The translations under genes were made by a program, and so were the position numbers. Under the pieces are notes generated by a model. It made no database searches. It was not told the DNA's origin and worked only from the letters and a program-made list of their open reading frames with translations. A stretch of DNA of 64,000 nt, from assembly GCA_965228125.1 (NCBI GenBank), contig OZ245791.1, forward strand, positions 496,001 to 560,000, read 5' to 3'. Of this stretch, positions 17,888-24,726 are shown piece by piece; positions within the stretch are counted from its first letter, which is position 1, and every line of letters starts with the position of its first letter. Source of the stretch: GWF2-38-69 sp965228125 (GTDB taxonomy: Bacteria > Verrucomicrobiota > Lentisphaeria > Victivallales > GWF2-38-69).

Positions 17888-18715
17888 TTATTTGGCTTTA
17901 TCCGTTGTGCTTGAAGGCGGAACAGTCTCAACCTTTTTAACTTCAATTTCAGTATTGGGAGAAAATCCTAAATAGCGCAATTTACTTTTATCAACTTCTC
18001 CATAAATTCTGACACTCTGATCCGGAGTTACATTGATATTGTTCCAAGCCTTTTTGCATATTTCTACTTTTATTTCTCCTGTAGAATCTTTGAATATGTA
18101 ATCATCTTTGCTTGTTTTTTTAATTATATTCCCTTCAAGCCAGATGTGGCTGTCATCGTCAAGTTTCAGTGCATCGGCTACTTTTGTGATTGTTATTGCA
18201 GGGGCGGCTGTTTGAGCATGAGGTGTTATCAGGTCTGCAAATGAAGTGTAGGTGATTAATGAGAGTGCTGTTGTTAGAATTGTCAGGAATGTTTTTTTCA
18301 TCATTATTTCTCCTTTTTCGTTAGTTTTCGTCGTATTTGTCTGAGTTTGAACTTGGGTTTCTAATGTTTCAATATTTCTTACTCGTACAACAGGGTTAAT
18401 TTTTTTGCTGATAGCCCTGAGAATATTTGTTTTTATTTTACCGGTTAATTTTACCTGAGCCCCTTCTGAAGGAATCTTTATATTCCTGCCTGCCGGGATA
18501 TCTAGCTTCACTTCCCCTGTTGAGTCCTTGAGATAATAATCATTACCTTTTTTAACGAGAACCCCAATCAGTTCAACATGCTCTTTACTGTCTGCCTGTT
18601 TTACCAGTGCTACTGTGTTTATAGTTTGGTTTGAAACGTTATCAGTGGCTGCAATCAAACAAGTTGCCATAATGAAGCAACATGCCACAGCTAGGGAATT
18701 AATCATTCCTTTCAT
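17888..18715 (-). CDS. Fused double YgiW/YdeI-type OB-fold periplasmic protein
   Basis: The 275 residues contain two complete secreted modules in one frame. Module one: a signal peptide (about 1-23) and an OB-fold (about 38-118) with YYLKDSTGEVKLDI. Module two: Met138-Met139 begins a second full signal peptide (KKTFLTILTTALSL) and a second OB-fold (about 180-262) with YIFKDSTGEIKVEI. The internal Met has its own strong ribosome site (AAAGGAG, ATG at 18304), so module two may be made separately. YgiW/YdeI (BOF) proteins are periplasmic stress proteins that are often induced by metal, peroxide or cationic peptide stress. An out-of-frame TAA just before the internal ribosome site suggests two genes joined by a small indel. 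Confidence 0.8.
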   Translation of the reverse strand: MKGMINSLAVACCFIMATCLIAATDNVSNQTINTVALVKQADSKEHVELIGVLVKKGNDYYLKDSTGEVKLDIPAGRNIKIPSEGAQVKLTGKIKTNILRAISKKINPVVRVRNIETLETQVQTQTNTTKTNEKGEIMMKKTFLTILTTALSLITYTSFADLITPHAQTAAPAITITKVADALKLDDDSHIWLEGNIIKKTSKDDYIFKDSTGEIKVEICKKAWNNINVTPDQSVRIYGEVDKSKLRYLGFSPNTEIEVKKVETVPPSSTTDKAK

Positions 18716-18760
18716 AGTTTACCTCTTTATTTTGGTTAATAAATATTGCAGTTAAATATG

Positions 18761-19525
18761 TTAAAACTCCTTATTTGGGATAGTCAGGCAGCCGTCAGGG
18801 TTCTGCCTGCTCCTAAAAGAACAAAAGAGAATTGTAATCATAAAGATAATAGCTAAGACTGCAGAAGACCCTATTGTTCCAAATCCCAGCCCACCATGAT
18901 CATAGTTTTTTGTGAGTACATCTCCGAATGTAGCCCCGAATGGCCTAGTCAGGACAAATGCTGCCCAAAAAAGAAATACTCTTGAAGTATTTGTAAAATA
19001 ATATGTTAATGCGATTATAACTAGAAGTAACCCTATTAGAACGGCGCCTCCGATGAAACCTAGTCCTGATGAATCAGAGATAAAATCGCCTAATGCAGTG
19101 CCTAGGGTATTTGAGCAAAGAATAGCTGTCCAATAGAAAATTTCTTCTTTTTTAGTTGTTACATTGCTTACAGAGAGGGAAGAGCCTGTTAATCTCCATA
19201 TCACAAATATTATACACAGTACCGTTACCAGGATTGATGTGCCTGTTACATAACCTAGTTGCAGAGTCCTATCCATAAAATCTGAAATTGTTGTCCCGAC
19301 AGTACTCGTAGAAAGAATCACAATCCAATATATGGAAGGGTGATATTTTTTCACATTTAGCTGTGACAGCAATGTAATGACAAAAATTCCAAATAAGATT
19401 ATGGAACTTACTGTATATCCAATATTTAGTGTCATTGAGAGCAGATCACCTACTGTTTCGCCAAGTGTTGTAGCGCATATCTTCATGACCCAGAATGCGA
19501 ATGTAATCTCAGGCAATTTATTCAT
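18761..19525 (-). CDS. COG4705-family membrane protein (short paralogue)
   Basis: This 254-residue polytopic protein is a paralogue of the product at 16531-17790 but lacks the C-terminal helical domain. It again has four [FY]W-x9-G-x4-D units: W12/G22/D27, W67/G77/D82, W132/G142/D147 and W187/G197/D202, each followed by a Leu/Gly-rich turn such as LQLGY, SGLGF or GGLGFG. It is the first gene of the five-gene operon ending in the two-component genes, with an AAGGG ribosome site and an inverted-repeat box upstream. Two different COG4705 proteins in one operon hints at a hetero-oligomer or two related activities. Function is unknown. Confidence 0.86.
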   Translation of the reverse strand: MNKLPEITFAFWVMKICATTLGETVGDLLSMTLNIGYTVSSIILFGIFVITLLSQLNVKKYHPSIYWIVILSTSTVGTTISDFMDRTLQLGYVTGTSILVTVLCIIFVIWRLTGSSLSVSNVTTKKEEIFYWTAILCSNTLGTALGDFISDSSGLGFIGGAVLIGLLLVIIALTYYFTNTSRVFLFWAAFVLTRPFGATFGDVLTKNYDHGGLGFGTIGSSAVLAIIFMITILFCSFRSRQNPDGCLTIPNKEF

Positions 19526-19585
19526 TGTAACCCTTATAAAAAATGAAATTTATAATTAATCTATTTATTTAAATTATTCTTTTAT

Positions 19586-19630
19586 GATTACATGAATATT
19601 TCAGAAAGATTACATGTTTGTAATCTTTCT
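19586..19630. promoter_or_regulatory. Inverted-repeat operator resembling a CzcR/CopR-type box
   Basis: Bases 19603-19614 and 19619-19630 form a perfect 12-bp inverted repeat around a 4-base centre. Its core reads TTAC-ATGTTT-GTAA, matching the TTAC-N6-GTAA layout described for heavy-metal-type OmpR-family regulators (CzcR/CopR). A further half site, GATTACATG at 19586, repeats the one at 19608 exactly 22 bases away, two helical turns. It lies 78-105 bases before the first gene of the operon that encodes an OmpR-family regulator, so autoregulation is likely. It has no T-tract after it on either strand suited to a terminator. Confidence 0.62.
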
Positions 19631-20023
19631 AGAAATTATAGTATTATCTATCTGAACATTAAGAAGATAAAAAATAATGCAAAATTTCCGAAATTGATGG
19701 ATATGATTGTTTATTTTCCATCTTCTCCCGAAAAATTAGAGCTTCAGAACTAATTGAGTCTCATCACTTTATTAGAACGATTTTGTTGCTCTTAGGATTA
19801 CTGTAATGCTGCCGTTTTTGGGACAATAAAATAAATATAACCAATCATTTCAACAAACCTTTCCATCAGCCGTGAGATTGATATCTGAATTTTACTAGTT
19901 ACTCTGGTATTATTTTTCTGTCCTCCTGCCTTTACAATAACTTCTTCCGGAGTTAGCATTATTATCAGATAGGATAGAGAGAATATCAGCACAATCAATG
20001 CCATGATAAAAAAGAGATGTAAG
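19631..20023. other. Gap between divergent genes, no gene recognised
   Basis: The ~390 bases are AT-rich. A 68-codon minus-strand frame (19798-20004; one membrane-like helix, then PEEVIVKAGGQKNN and a tail) is open, but I recognise no family and it overlaps the start of the next plus-strand gene. I leave it unannotated. No clear terminator or RNA gene is visible. Confidence 0.4.
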
Positions 20024-20521
20024 ATGATTAATGCTATATTTTTTGCGATAATAGCCGCTGTAGGAAATGCCTTATTCGCATATGGACAGACAGGAGCAGA
20101 AAAAACAAAAAATCCATTTATTTTTATATTTGGAGCCGTAGCTGTATGCACAATACTATTCTTTGTATCAAGTTTATTTTATAATCAGGGAAAAAGTGCC
20201 TCATATCTTCTTATAAACTGGAAGTATATCTTGGTAAGTGGAATAGGGTTTTTCATCACATTTTTCGGTTTTTATTTGCTGTATTCTGGTTTTGGCGCAT
20301 CCACCTACATTATTTATGCTGTGGTTTCAATAATAACTACATCAATAGGTGTAGGGGTATTATGTTATCATGAACCTTTTAATACATGGCATTTCATAGC
20401 TCTCGTATTGTCAATCATTGCTATTGGATGTTTTTGCTATGGCCAGCACATTGCCAAAATAGAACTAAAAGAAAAAACAAAAGCTATAACAGATCATCAG
20501 CAAACATTAGGACACCGTTGA
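20024..20521 (+). CDS. Small DMT-superfamily (EamA/EmrE-like) membrane protein
   Basis: About 165 residues with four hydrophobic helices and a single DMT-type domain. Helix one contains the Gly/Ala-rich ALFAYGQTGAEK, and the last helices read YIIYAVVSIITTSIGVGVL, then HEPFNTWHFIALVLSIIAIG, the common 'E-x-(3)-W-x(3)-A' arrangement of EamA domains. A charged tail follows. Single-domain members work as dimers. I start it at 20024 rather than the ATG 21 bases upstream, because AAGAG and purine-rich DNA precede the second ATG and the first seven residues (MIKKRCK) are dispensable; either is possible. The substrate is unknown. It lies 25 bases before the GNAT gene and is probably co-transcribed with it. 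Confidence 0.72.
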   Translation: MINAIFFAIIAAVGNALFAYGQTGAEKTKNPFIFIFGAVAVCTILFFVSSLFYNQGKSASYLLINWKYILVSGIGFFITFFGFYLLYSGFGASTYIIYAVVSIITTSIGVGVLCYHEPFNTWHFIALVLSIIAIGCFCYGQHIAKIELKEKTKAITDHQQTLGHR

Positions 20522-20546
20522 ATTCAATGTAAAAAAGAGAAACAAA

Positions 20547-21017
20547 ATGGTACAAGTTAAATACAGAAAAGCCGGCATTTCAGATACTGAAATCCTTGTA
20601 GAATGGAGAATGAAATTTTTAAAGGATTTCTTCAAAAAGACAGACGAAGAAGAAAATAAAAAACTGGAAATTGAAATCAGGAAATATCTACAAAAAACTG
20701 TACCCACAGAAGATTATGTTGCTTGGCTTGCAGAAACAGAGGAGGAAATAGTCGGAATAGGAGCAATGGCTGTTTATTACGCTCCTCCAAAATACTCTGT
20801 TCTGAACGGTAAAATGGGATATATCCTGAACATTTATACATTGCAGCATGCAAGGGGAAAAGGAATAGCCTCATTCATACTGGATAAATTGATTGAAGAA
20901 GCAAAAGCAAAGGAAATATCTTATTTGCATTTGCATGCCTCAAAAGACGGATTAAATATCTATAAAAGTGCTGGATTTGAGTTCGTAGACAATGAGTATT
21001 ATTTAAAACTGGAATAG
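20547..21017 (+). CDS. GNAT-family N-acetyltransferase
   Basis: This 156-residue protein has the GNAT fold signature. Motif A, the acetyl-CoA pyrophosphate-binding loop, reads LQHARGKGIASFILDKLIEEA (R-x-x-G-x-G/A). The preceding beta-4 strand is YILNIYT, and motif B is LHLHASKDGLNIYKSAGFEF with the common Y-x-x-x-GF ending. The N-terminal half starts VKYRKAGISDTEILVEWR. The substrate could be a small amine, an antibiotic or a protein N-terminus and cannot be chosen from sequence. It is downstream of a small DMT transporter and converges with oppC. Confidence 0.88.
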   Translation: MVQVKYRKAGISDTEILVEWRMKFLKDFFKKTDEEENKKLEIEIRKYLQKTVPTEDYVAWLAETEEEIVGIGAMAVYYAPPKYSVLNGKMGYILNIYTLQHARGKGIASFILDKLIEEAKAKEISYLHLHASKDGLNIYKSAGFEFVDNEYYLKLE

Positions 21018-21072
21018 AAGTAACGATTTTTTTGCAATCTGGAATCAAACATTAATACATGCTAATTGGAAC

Positions 21073-21969
21073 TCATTCCCTGGTTCTGGGATCAAGGGCA
21101 TCACGAAGCCCGTCGCCAATGAAATTTAAACAAAAAAGAGTAAGGGAAAAAACAACGCTTGGGAAAAAGAGCATCCAAGGATATTCTTCCATGACTTGTG
21201 CTCCATCTTTTATCAGCAATCCCCAAGAGCTCATAGGAGGCTGTATCCCTAAACCCAGGAAGCTCAAAAAAGCCTCTATCATCATCACTCTAGGAATAGT
21301 AAGCGTCACATAAACAACAATTATTCCCAATAAATTAGGAATTATGTGTCTTAAAATTATTTTCCACCAAGGCAAGCCTATAGCCTTGGCCGCTTCGATA
21401 TATTCCTTCTTTTTTATAGATTGGACCTCGTCCCTGACAATACGCGCCATAGTCAGCCATTCTATTGCACCTATTGCCACAAAAATCAATATAAAATTTC
21501 TTCCCAGCCAAACCATCAGCACAATCACCAGCATTGTAAAAGGCAAAGCATACATTATGTCCACAAATCTCATCATAAGAGAATCTGCCCTTCCCCCGAG
21601 ATAACCCGAAACTGCTCCGTAAACTACTCCGATGGTTAGTGAAACCAGCGTAGCGCAAACTCCGACCGCAAGAGATACTCTTCCGCCATACATCATTCTT
21701 ACTAACAGGTCTCTGCCAAGATTATCAGTGCCGCAAAGATGTGAAAGAGAAGGGGCTGCAGCACCAAGGCTTAAATCCTGCTGATAATAGTTCAATGTCA
21801 TAACCCACGGCCCAAAAACAGCAAATATCACAAGTAAAGTCAATGCGAATATGCCAAACACTGCAAGCTTGTTTTTGCATAACTTGCGTAAAGCATCTTT
21901 CGTTAAAGAATTTCCTGCCTCATCTATCTCTCTGGAAACAGATGATATTTTTTTTCTGATATTGAACAT
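21073..21969 (-). CDS. oppC: Oligopeptide ABC transporter permease OppC
   Basis: This is an inner-membrane permease for peptide import. The ~298-residue protein has the long N-terminal cytoplasmic stretch of OppC/DppC (ALRKLCKNKLAVFGIFALTLL), six membrane segments and the EAA loop EYIEAAKAIGLPWWKIILRH, which contacts the ATPase. LSFLGLGIQPPMSSWG near residue 245 and the closing DGLRDALDPRTRE are diagnostic. I prefer the ATG at 21969 to the TTG one codon upstream. It is third in an oppA-oppB-oppC operon. No OppD or OppF ATPase gene follows; the downstream neighbour is a convergent GNAT gene, so the ATPases must be supplied from elsewhere. Confidence 0.93.
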   Translation of the reverse strand: MFNIRKKISSVSREIDEAGNSLTKDALRKLCKNKLAVFGIFALTLLVIFAVFGPWVMTLNYYQQDLSLGAAAPSLSHLCGTDNLGRDLLVRMMYGGRVSLAVGVCATLVSLTIGVVYGAVSGYLGGRADSLMMRFVDIMYALPFTMLVIVLMVWLGRNFILIFVAIGAIEWLTMARIVRDEVQSIKKKEYIEAAKAIGLPWWKIILRHIIPNLLGIIVVYVTLTIPRVMMIEAFLSFLGLGIQPPMSSWGLLIKDGAQVMEEYPWMLFFPSVVFSLTLFCLNFIGDGLRDALDPRTRE

Positions 21970-22045
21970 CAATTACGGCTTCGACAAAGCGAAACCCTCC
22001 ATTCTTTAAATAAATTTAACCCCAAAACTTACGCTCAACACTTCC

Positions 22046-22969
22046 TTATCCTTCGTTAAAAGACCTTTTAGGATCTATAAAAATCTGAACTATATCAGCT
22101 ATAGTATTAAAAATTAAAATCATGACGGAGAAAAAAAGTACAGTTCCCATAATCATGGTATAGTCTCTGTTGAATGCCGCAAGAACAAAAAGTCTCCCAA
22201 GTCCTGGTATCTGAAATATGCTTTCCACGACAAATGAACCTGTTATTACCCCGGCAATAGCAGGGCCAATATATGAAACAACAGACAACAACCCACCTCT
22301 TAAGGCATGCTTGATTATTACCTTATATTCAGGCACTCCTTTTGCCCTGGCCGTCCTGATATAATCCTGAGAAAGAACTTCAAGCATTCCGGCTCTTCCA
22401 AGCCTGGCTATATTAGCAGCATAAATGGCACCCAAAGTTATTACCGGCAACACTGCGTCCTGCATACTTCCCCAGCCCGATACATTGAAATACTCAAGTT
22501 TAATGGCAAAAATCCATATAATAATCGGGCCAAGCACAAAAGGCGGCACGCATATTCCTATCATGGCAAAAGACATCGAAGAATAATCACGAAAGCTGTT
22601 AGGTTTGGTAGAAGCCATGACACCAAGGCCTACTCCTACCAGGAGTGCAAATATCATAGCCATCATTCCCAATTCAAAAGAAACAGGGAACGCCTCTGCA
22701 ATCATGCCGGAGACACTCCTGTTAGGATATTGGAATGATGGCCCTAGGTCTCCCTTAAAGAGCCCTATCATATAGGAAAAATATTGTTCATACAAGGGTT
22801 TATCCAGTCCGTAGTGTTTATTGATGCTTGCGAGAGCCTCAGGCGGCATGGTTTTATCATCGCTGAAAGGCCCCCCAGGCGCTACCCTGACAAGAAAAAA
22901 GGTAATAGTCGCCACGACCAGAAGAACTGGTATGGCATGAATAATCCTTTTAAATATGAATGTAAACAT
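22046..22969 (-). CDS. oppB: Oligopeptide ABC transporter permease OppB
   Basis: This permease subunit pairs with OppC. The 307-residue protein has the standard N-terminus (FIFKRIIHAIPVLLVVATIT, FFLVRVAPGGPF), the LDKPLYEQY segment before the periplasmic loop, and the EAA loop DYIRTARAKGVPEYKVIIKHA. The typical ending is PGLGRLFVLAAFNRDYTMIMG, followed by VQIFIDPKRSFN. Six membrane segments are apparent. Spacing to oppA is 64 bases and to oppC 76 bases, rather loose but all in one direction. The transporter class imports di- and oligopeptides, consistent with the secreted dipeptidase at 5.7 kb. Confidence 0.94.
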   Translation of the reverse strand: MFTFIFKRIIHAIPVLLVVATITFFLVRVAPGGPFSDDKTMPPEALASINKHYGLDKPLYEQYFSYMIGLFKGDLGPSFQYPNRSVSGMIAEAFPVSFELGMMAMIFALLVGVGLGVMASTKPNSFRDYSSMSFAMIGICVPPFVLGPIIIWIFAIKLEYFNVSGWGSMQDAVLPVITLGAIYAANIARLGRAGMLEVLSQDYIRTARAKGVPEYKVIIKHALRGGLLSVVSYIGPAIAGVITGSFVVESIFQIPGLGRLFVLAAFNRDYTMIMGTVLFFSVMILIFNTIADIVQIFIDPKRSFNEG

Positions 22970-23033
22970 ATAACTCTTTAACTTATCTGCGTTTTTTTAC
23001 GAACCAGCCCCACCTATAACGATTTGGCATCAA

Positions 23034-24665
23034 TTATTTTCCGTCGTCTTCCAAACTCATATACTTGTAAGGATGATGATCCAGTATATTAGGGTACCAT
23101 CCTTTTAGCTGAGGCGATATTAATGCCATTGAAGTATAGTAATATAGAGGAATAATCGGGGACTGTTCCATTAAAAGCTTTTCCGCATCCTGAAAAAGGT
23201 CGAACCTCAGACTCTGGTCGGAAGTAGCAGATGCATCTGCCATCAGCTTATCATATTGCGGATCAGACCATTTTGCTCTGTTGTTTGTACTCTTGGAAGT
23301 CCACATGTCCAGAAATGTGAGAGGGTCGTTGTAGTCTCCAATCCAACTGGCTGTCGCAATCGAGAAATCCCTTGTCCTAAAGCAGTCCAGATACATTTTC
23401 CATTCTCTATTGACAAGTTCGACCTTTATATTAAGGTTTGATTGCCACATGGCCTGAATAGCCTCAGCTATCATTCTGTTCCTTTCAGATGTATTATACA
23501 TAAGTTCTACAATGGGAAAACCTTTTCCGTCAGGATATCCGGCCTTGGCAAGGCACTCTTTGGCGTATGCTACATCAAATTGAACTCTGCTAATACCTGC
23601 AAAATAACCGTTGGTATCAGGAGGCGTAAAACTAACAGCCGGTATCTTCCCGCCTTTAACTACATTTAAAGCCAAACTTTTTTTATCTATGGCATAAGAT
23701 AGAGCTCTCCTGACAAGAGGTGAAGTAAAAGGTTCTTTATTAACATTAAAAACCATGTAATAGGTGCCAAGATAAGGTGATATGTGAATGTACTCTGGCT
23801 TGTTTTTCTGATAATAATCAATCTTGCTTGACGGCACTGTGTATGTAAGATGCAGTTGCCCTGCCCTGAAAGTCCTTTCTTCTGCCTGATTATCGCTTAT
23901 AGGAAAGAAGTCGATTTCATTAAGCTTTACATTGTCAGCATCCCAATAGTAAGGATTTTTGACGACGGATATGACTTTATTGACCTCCCAATCTTTTAAC
24001 TTGAACGGGCCATTGCCAACATGATTACATGGAAGTGTCCATTTAGTTCCCCGCTGATCCATTTGCCCGTAATGTTCAATAGTTTTCTTGTTTACAGGAA
24101 ACCATGCCATATGAGTGATCAATGACAAAAAATATGGGGTAGGTTTTGAAAGTGTTATCTGAAGAGTATTTTTATCAATAGCCTTTACACCTACTTTGGA
24201 AAAGTCAGTTAATTGGCCTTTGTTAAATTTTTCCGCATTTTTTATGCAATAAAGCATATACGCATTCTGGCTGCCTAGTTTAGGGGAAAGAATCCTATTA
24301 TACGCATAAACAAAGTCATCAGCTGTCACAGGGTCTCCATTAGACCATTTGGCATTTTTTCTGAGATTAAAAGTATAAATCATTTTATCATTACTGCTTG
24401 CCCAGGACTGAGCTACGGCACATTCAGGAGCAAGAGTTTTGGGATTTTCAGACATGAGCCCTTCAAATAATGCTGAAACAATCCGCTGTTCTGGTACACC
24501 AGTTACAGTGGATGGGTCAAGATCCTGTGGTTCAGATCCATTCCCAACATACAAAATACCCTTATCTGCAGCATTTTTCAGATTGGACTCTTTCCTTGAA
24601 CAGCCGGATAAAGCCAGCAAAAAAACAAACAACGACATTAAAATTAATCGTAGTAGTTTACTCAT
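23034..24665 (-). CDS. oppA: Peptide-binding lipoprotein OppA
   Basis: This is the periplasmic substrate-binding component (SBP family 5). The signal peptide ends in a clear lipobox, LALSGC, with Cys22 as the lipidated residue. The mature protein has the family's usual parts: PQDLDPSTVTGVPEQRIVSALFEGL, WSNGDPVTADDFVYAYNRIL, GNGPFKLKDW, VRRALSYAIDK and GDYNDPLTFLDMW. Length (543) is normal. It probably captures oligopeptides for OppBC. An AGGGG ribosome site precedes the ATG. It is first in the operon and lies 61 bases downstream of parC, so it may have its own promoter. Confidence 0.95.
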   Translation of the reverse strand: MSKLLRLILMSLFVFLLALSGCSRKESNLKNAADKGILYVGNGSEPQDLDPSTVTGVPEQRIVSALFEGLMSENPKTLAPECAVAQSWASSNDKMIYTFNLRKNAKWSNGDPVTADDFVYAYNRILSPKLGSQNAYMLYCIKNAEKFNKGQLTDFSKVGVKAIDKNTLQITLSKPTPYFLSLITHMAWFPVNKKTIEHYGQMDQRGTKWTLPCNHVGNGPFKLKDWEVNKVISVVKNPYYWDADNVKLNEIDFFPISDNQAEERTFRAGQLHLTYTVPSSKIDYYQKNKPEYIHISPYLGTYYMVFNVNKEPFTSPLVRRALSYAIDKKSLALNVVKGGKIPAVSFTPPDTNGYFAGISRVQFDVAYAKECLAKAGYPDGKGFPIVELMYNTSERNRMIAEAIQAMWQSNLNIKVELVNREWKMYLDCFRTRDFSIATASWIGDYNDPLTFLDMWTSKSTNNRAKWSDPQYDKLMADASATSDQSLRFDLFQDAEKLLMEQSPIIPLYYYTSMALISPQLKGWYPNILDHHPYKYMSLEDDGK

Positions 24666-24726
24666 ATATACCCCTTCTTTTAACTACCTGACACACAACA
24701 GCTATTAACTTAAACTCCATCATTTT

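Noticed and set aside
19798..20004. A 68-codon minus-strand frame with a membrane-like helix
   Set aside because: No recognisable family, no clear ribosome site, and overlap with the start region of the small DMT transporter; kept only as a note on the gap.
22307..22738. A 143-codon plus-strand open frame inside oppB
   Set aside because: It is the antisense shadow of a well-supported permease gene and has no family-like sequence or ribosome site.
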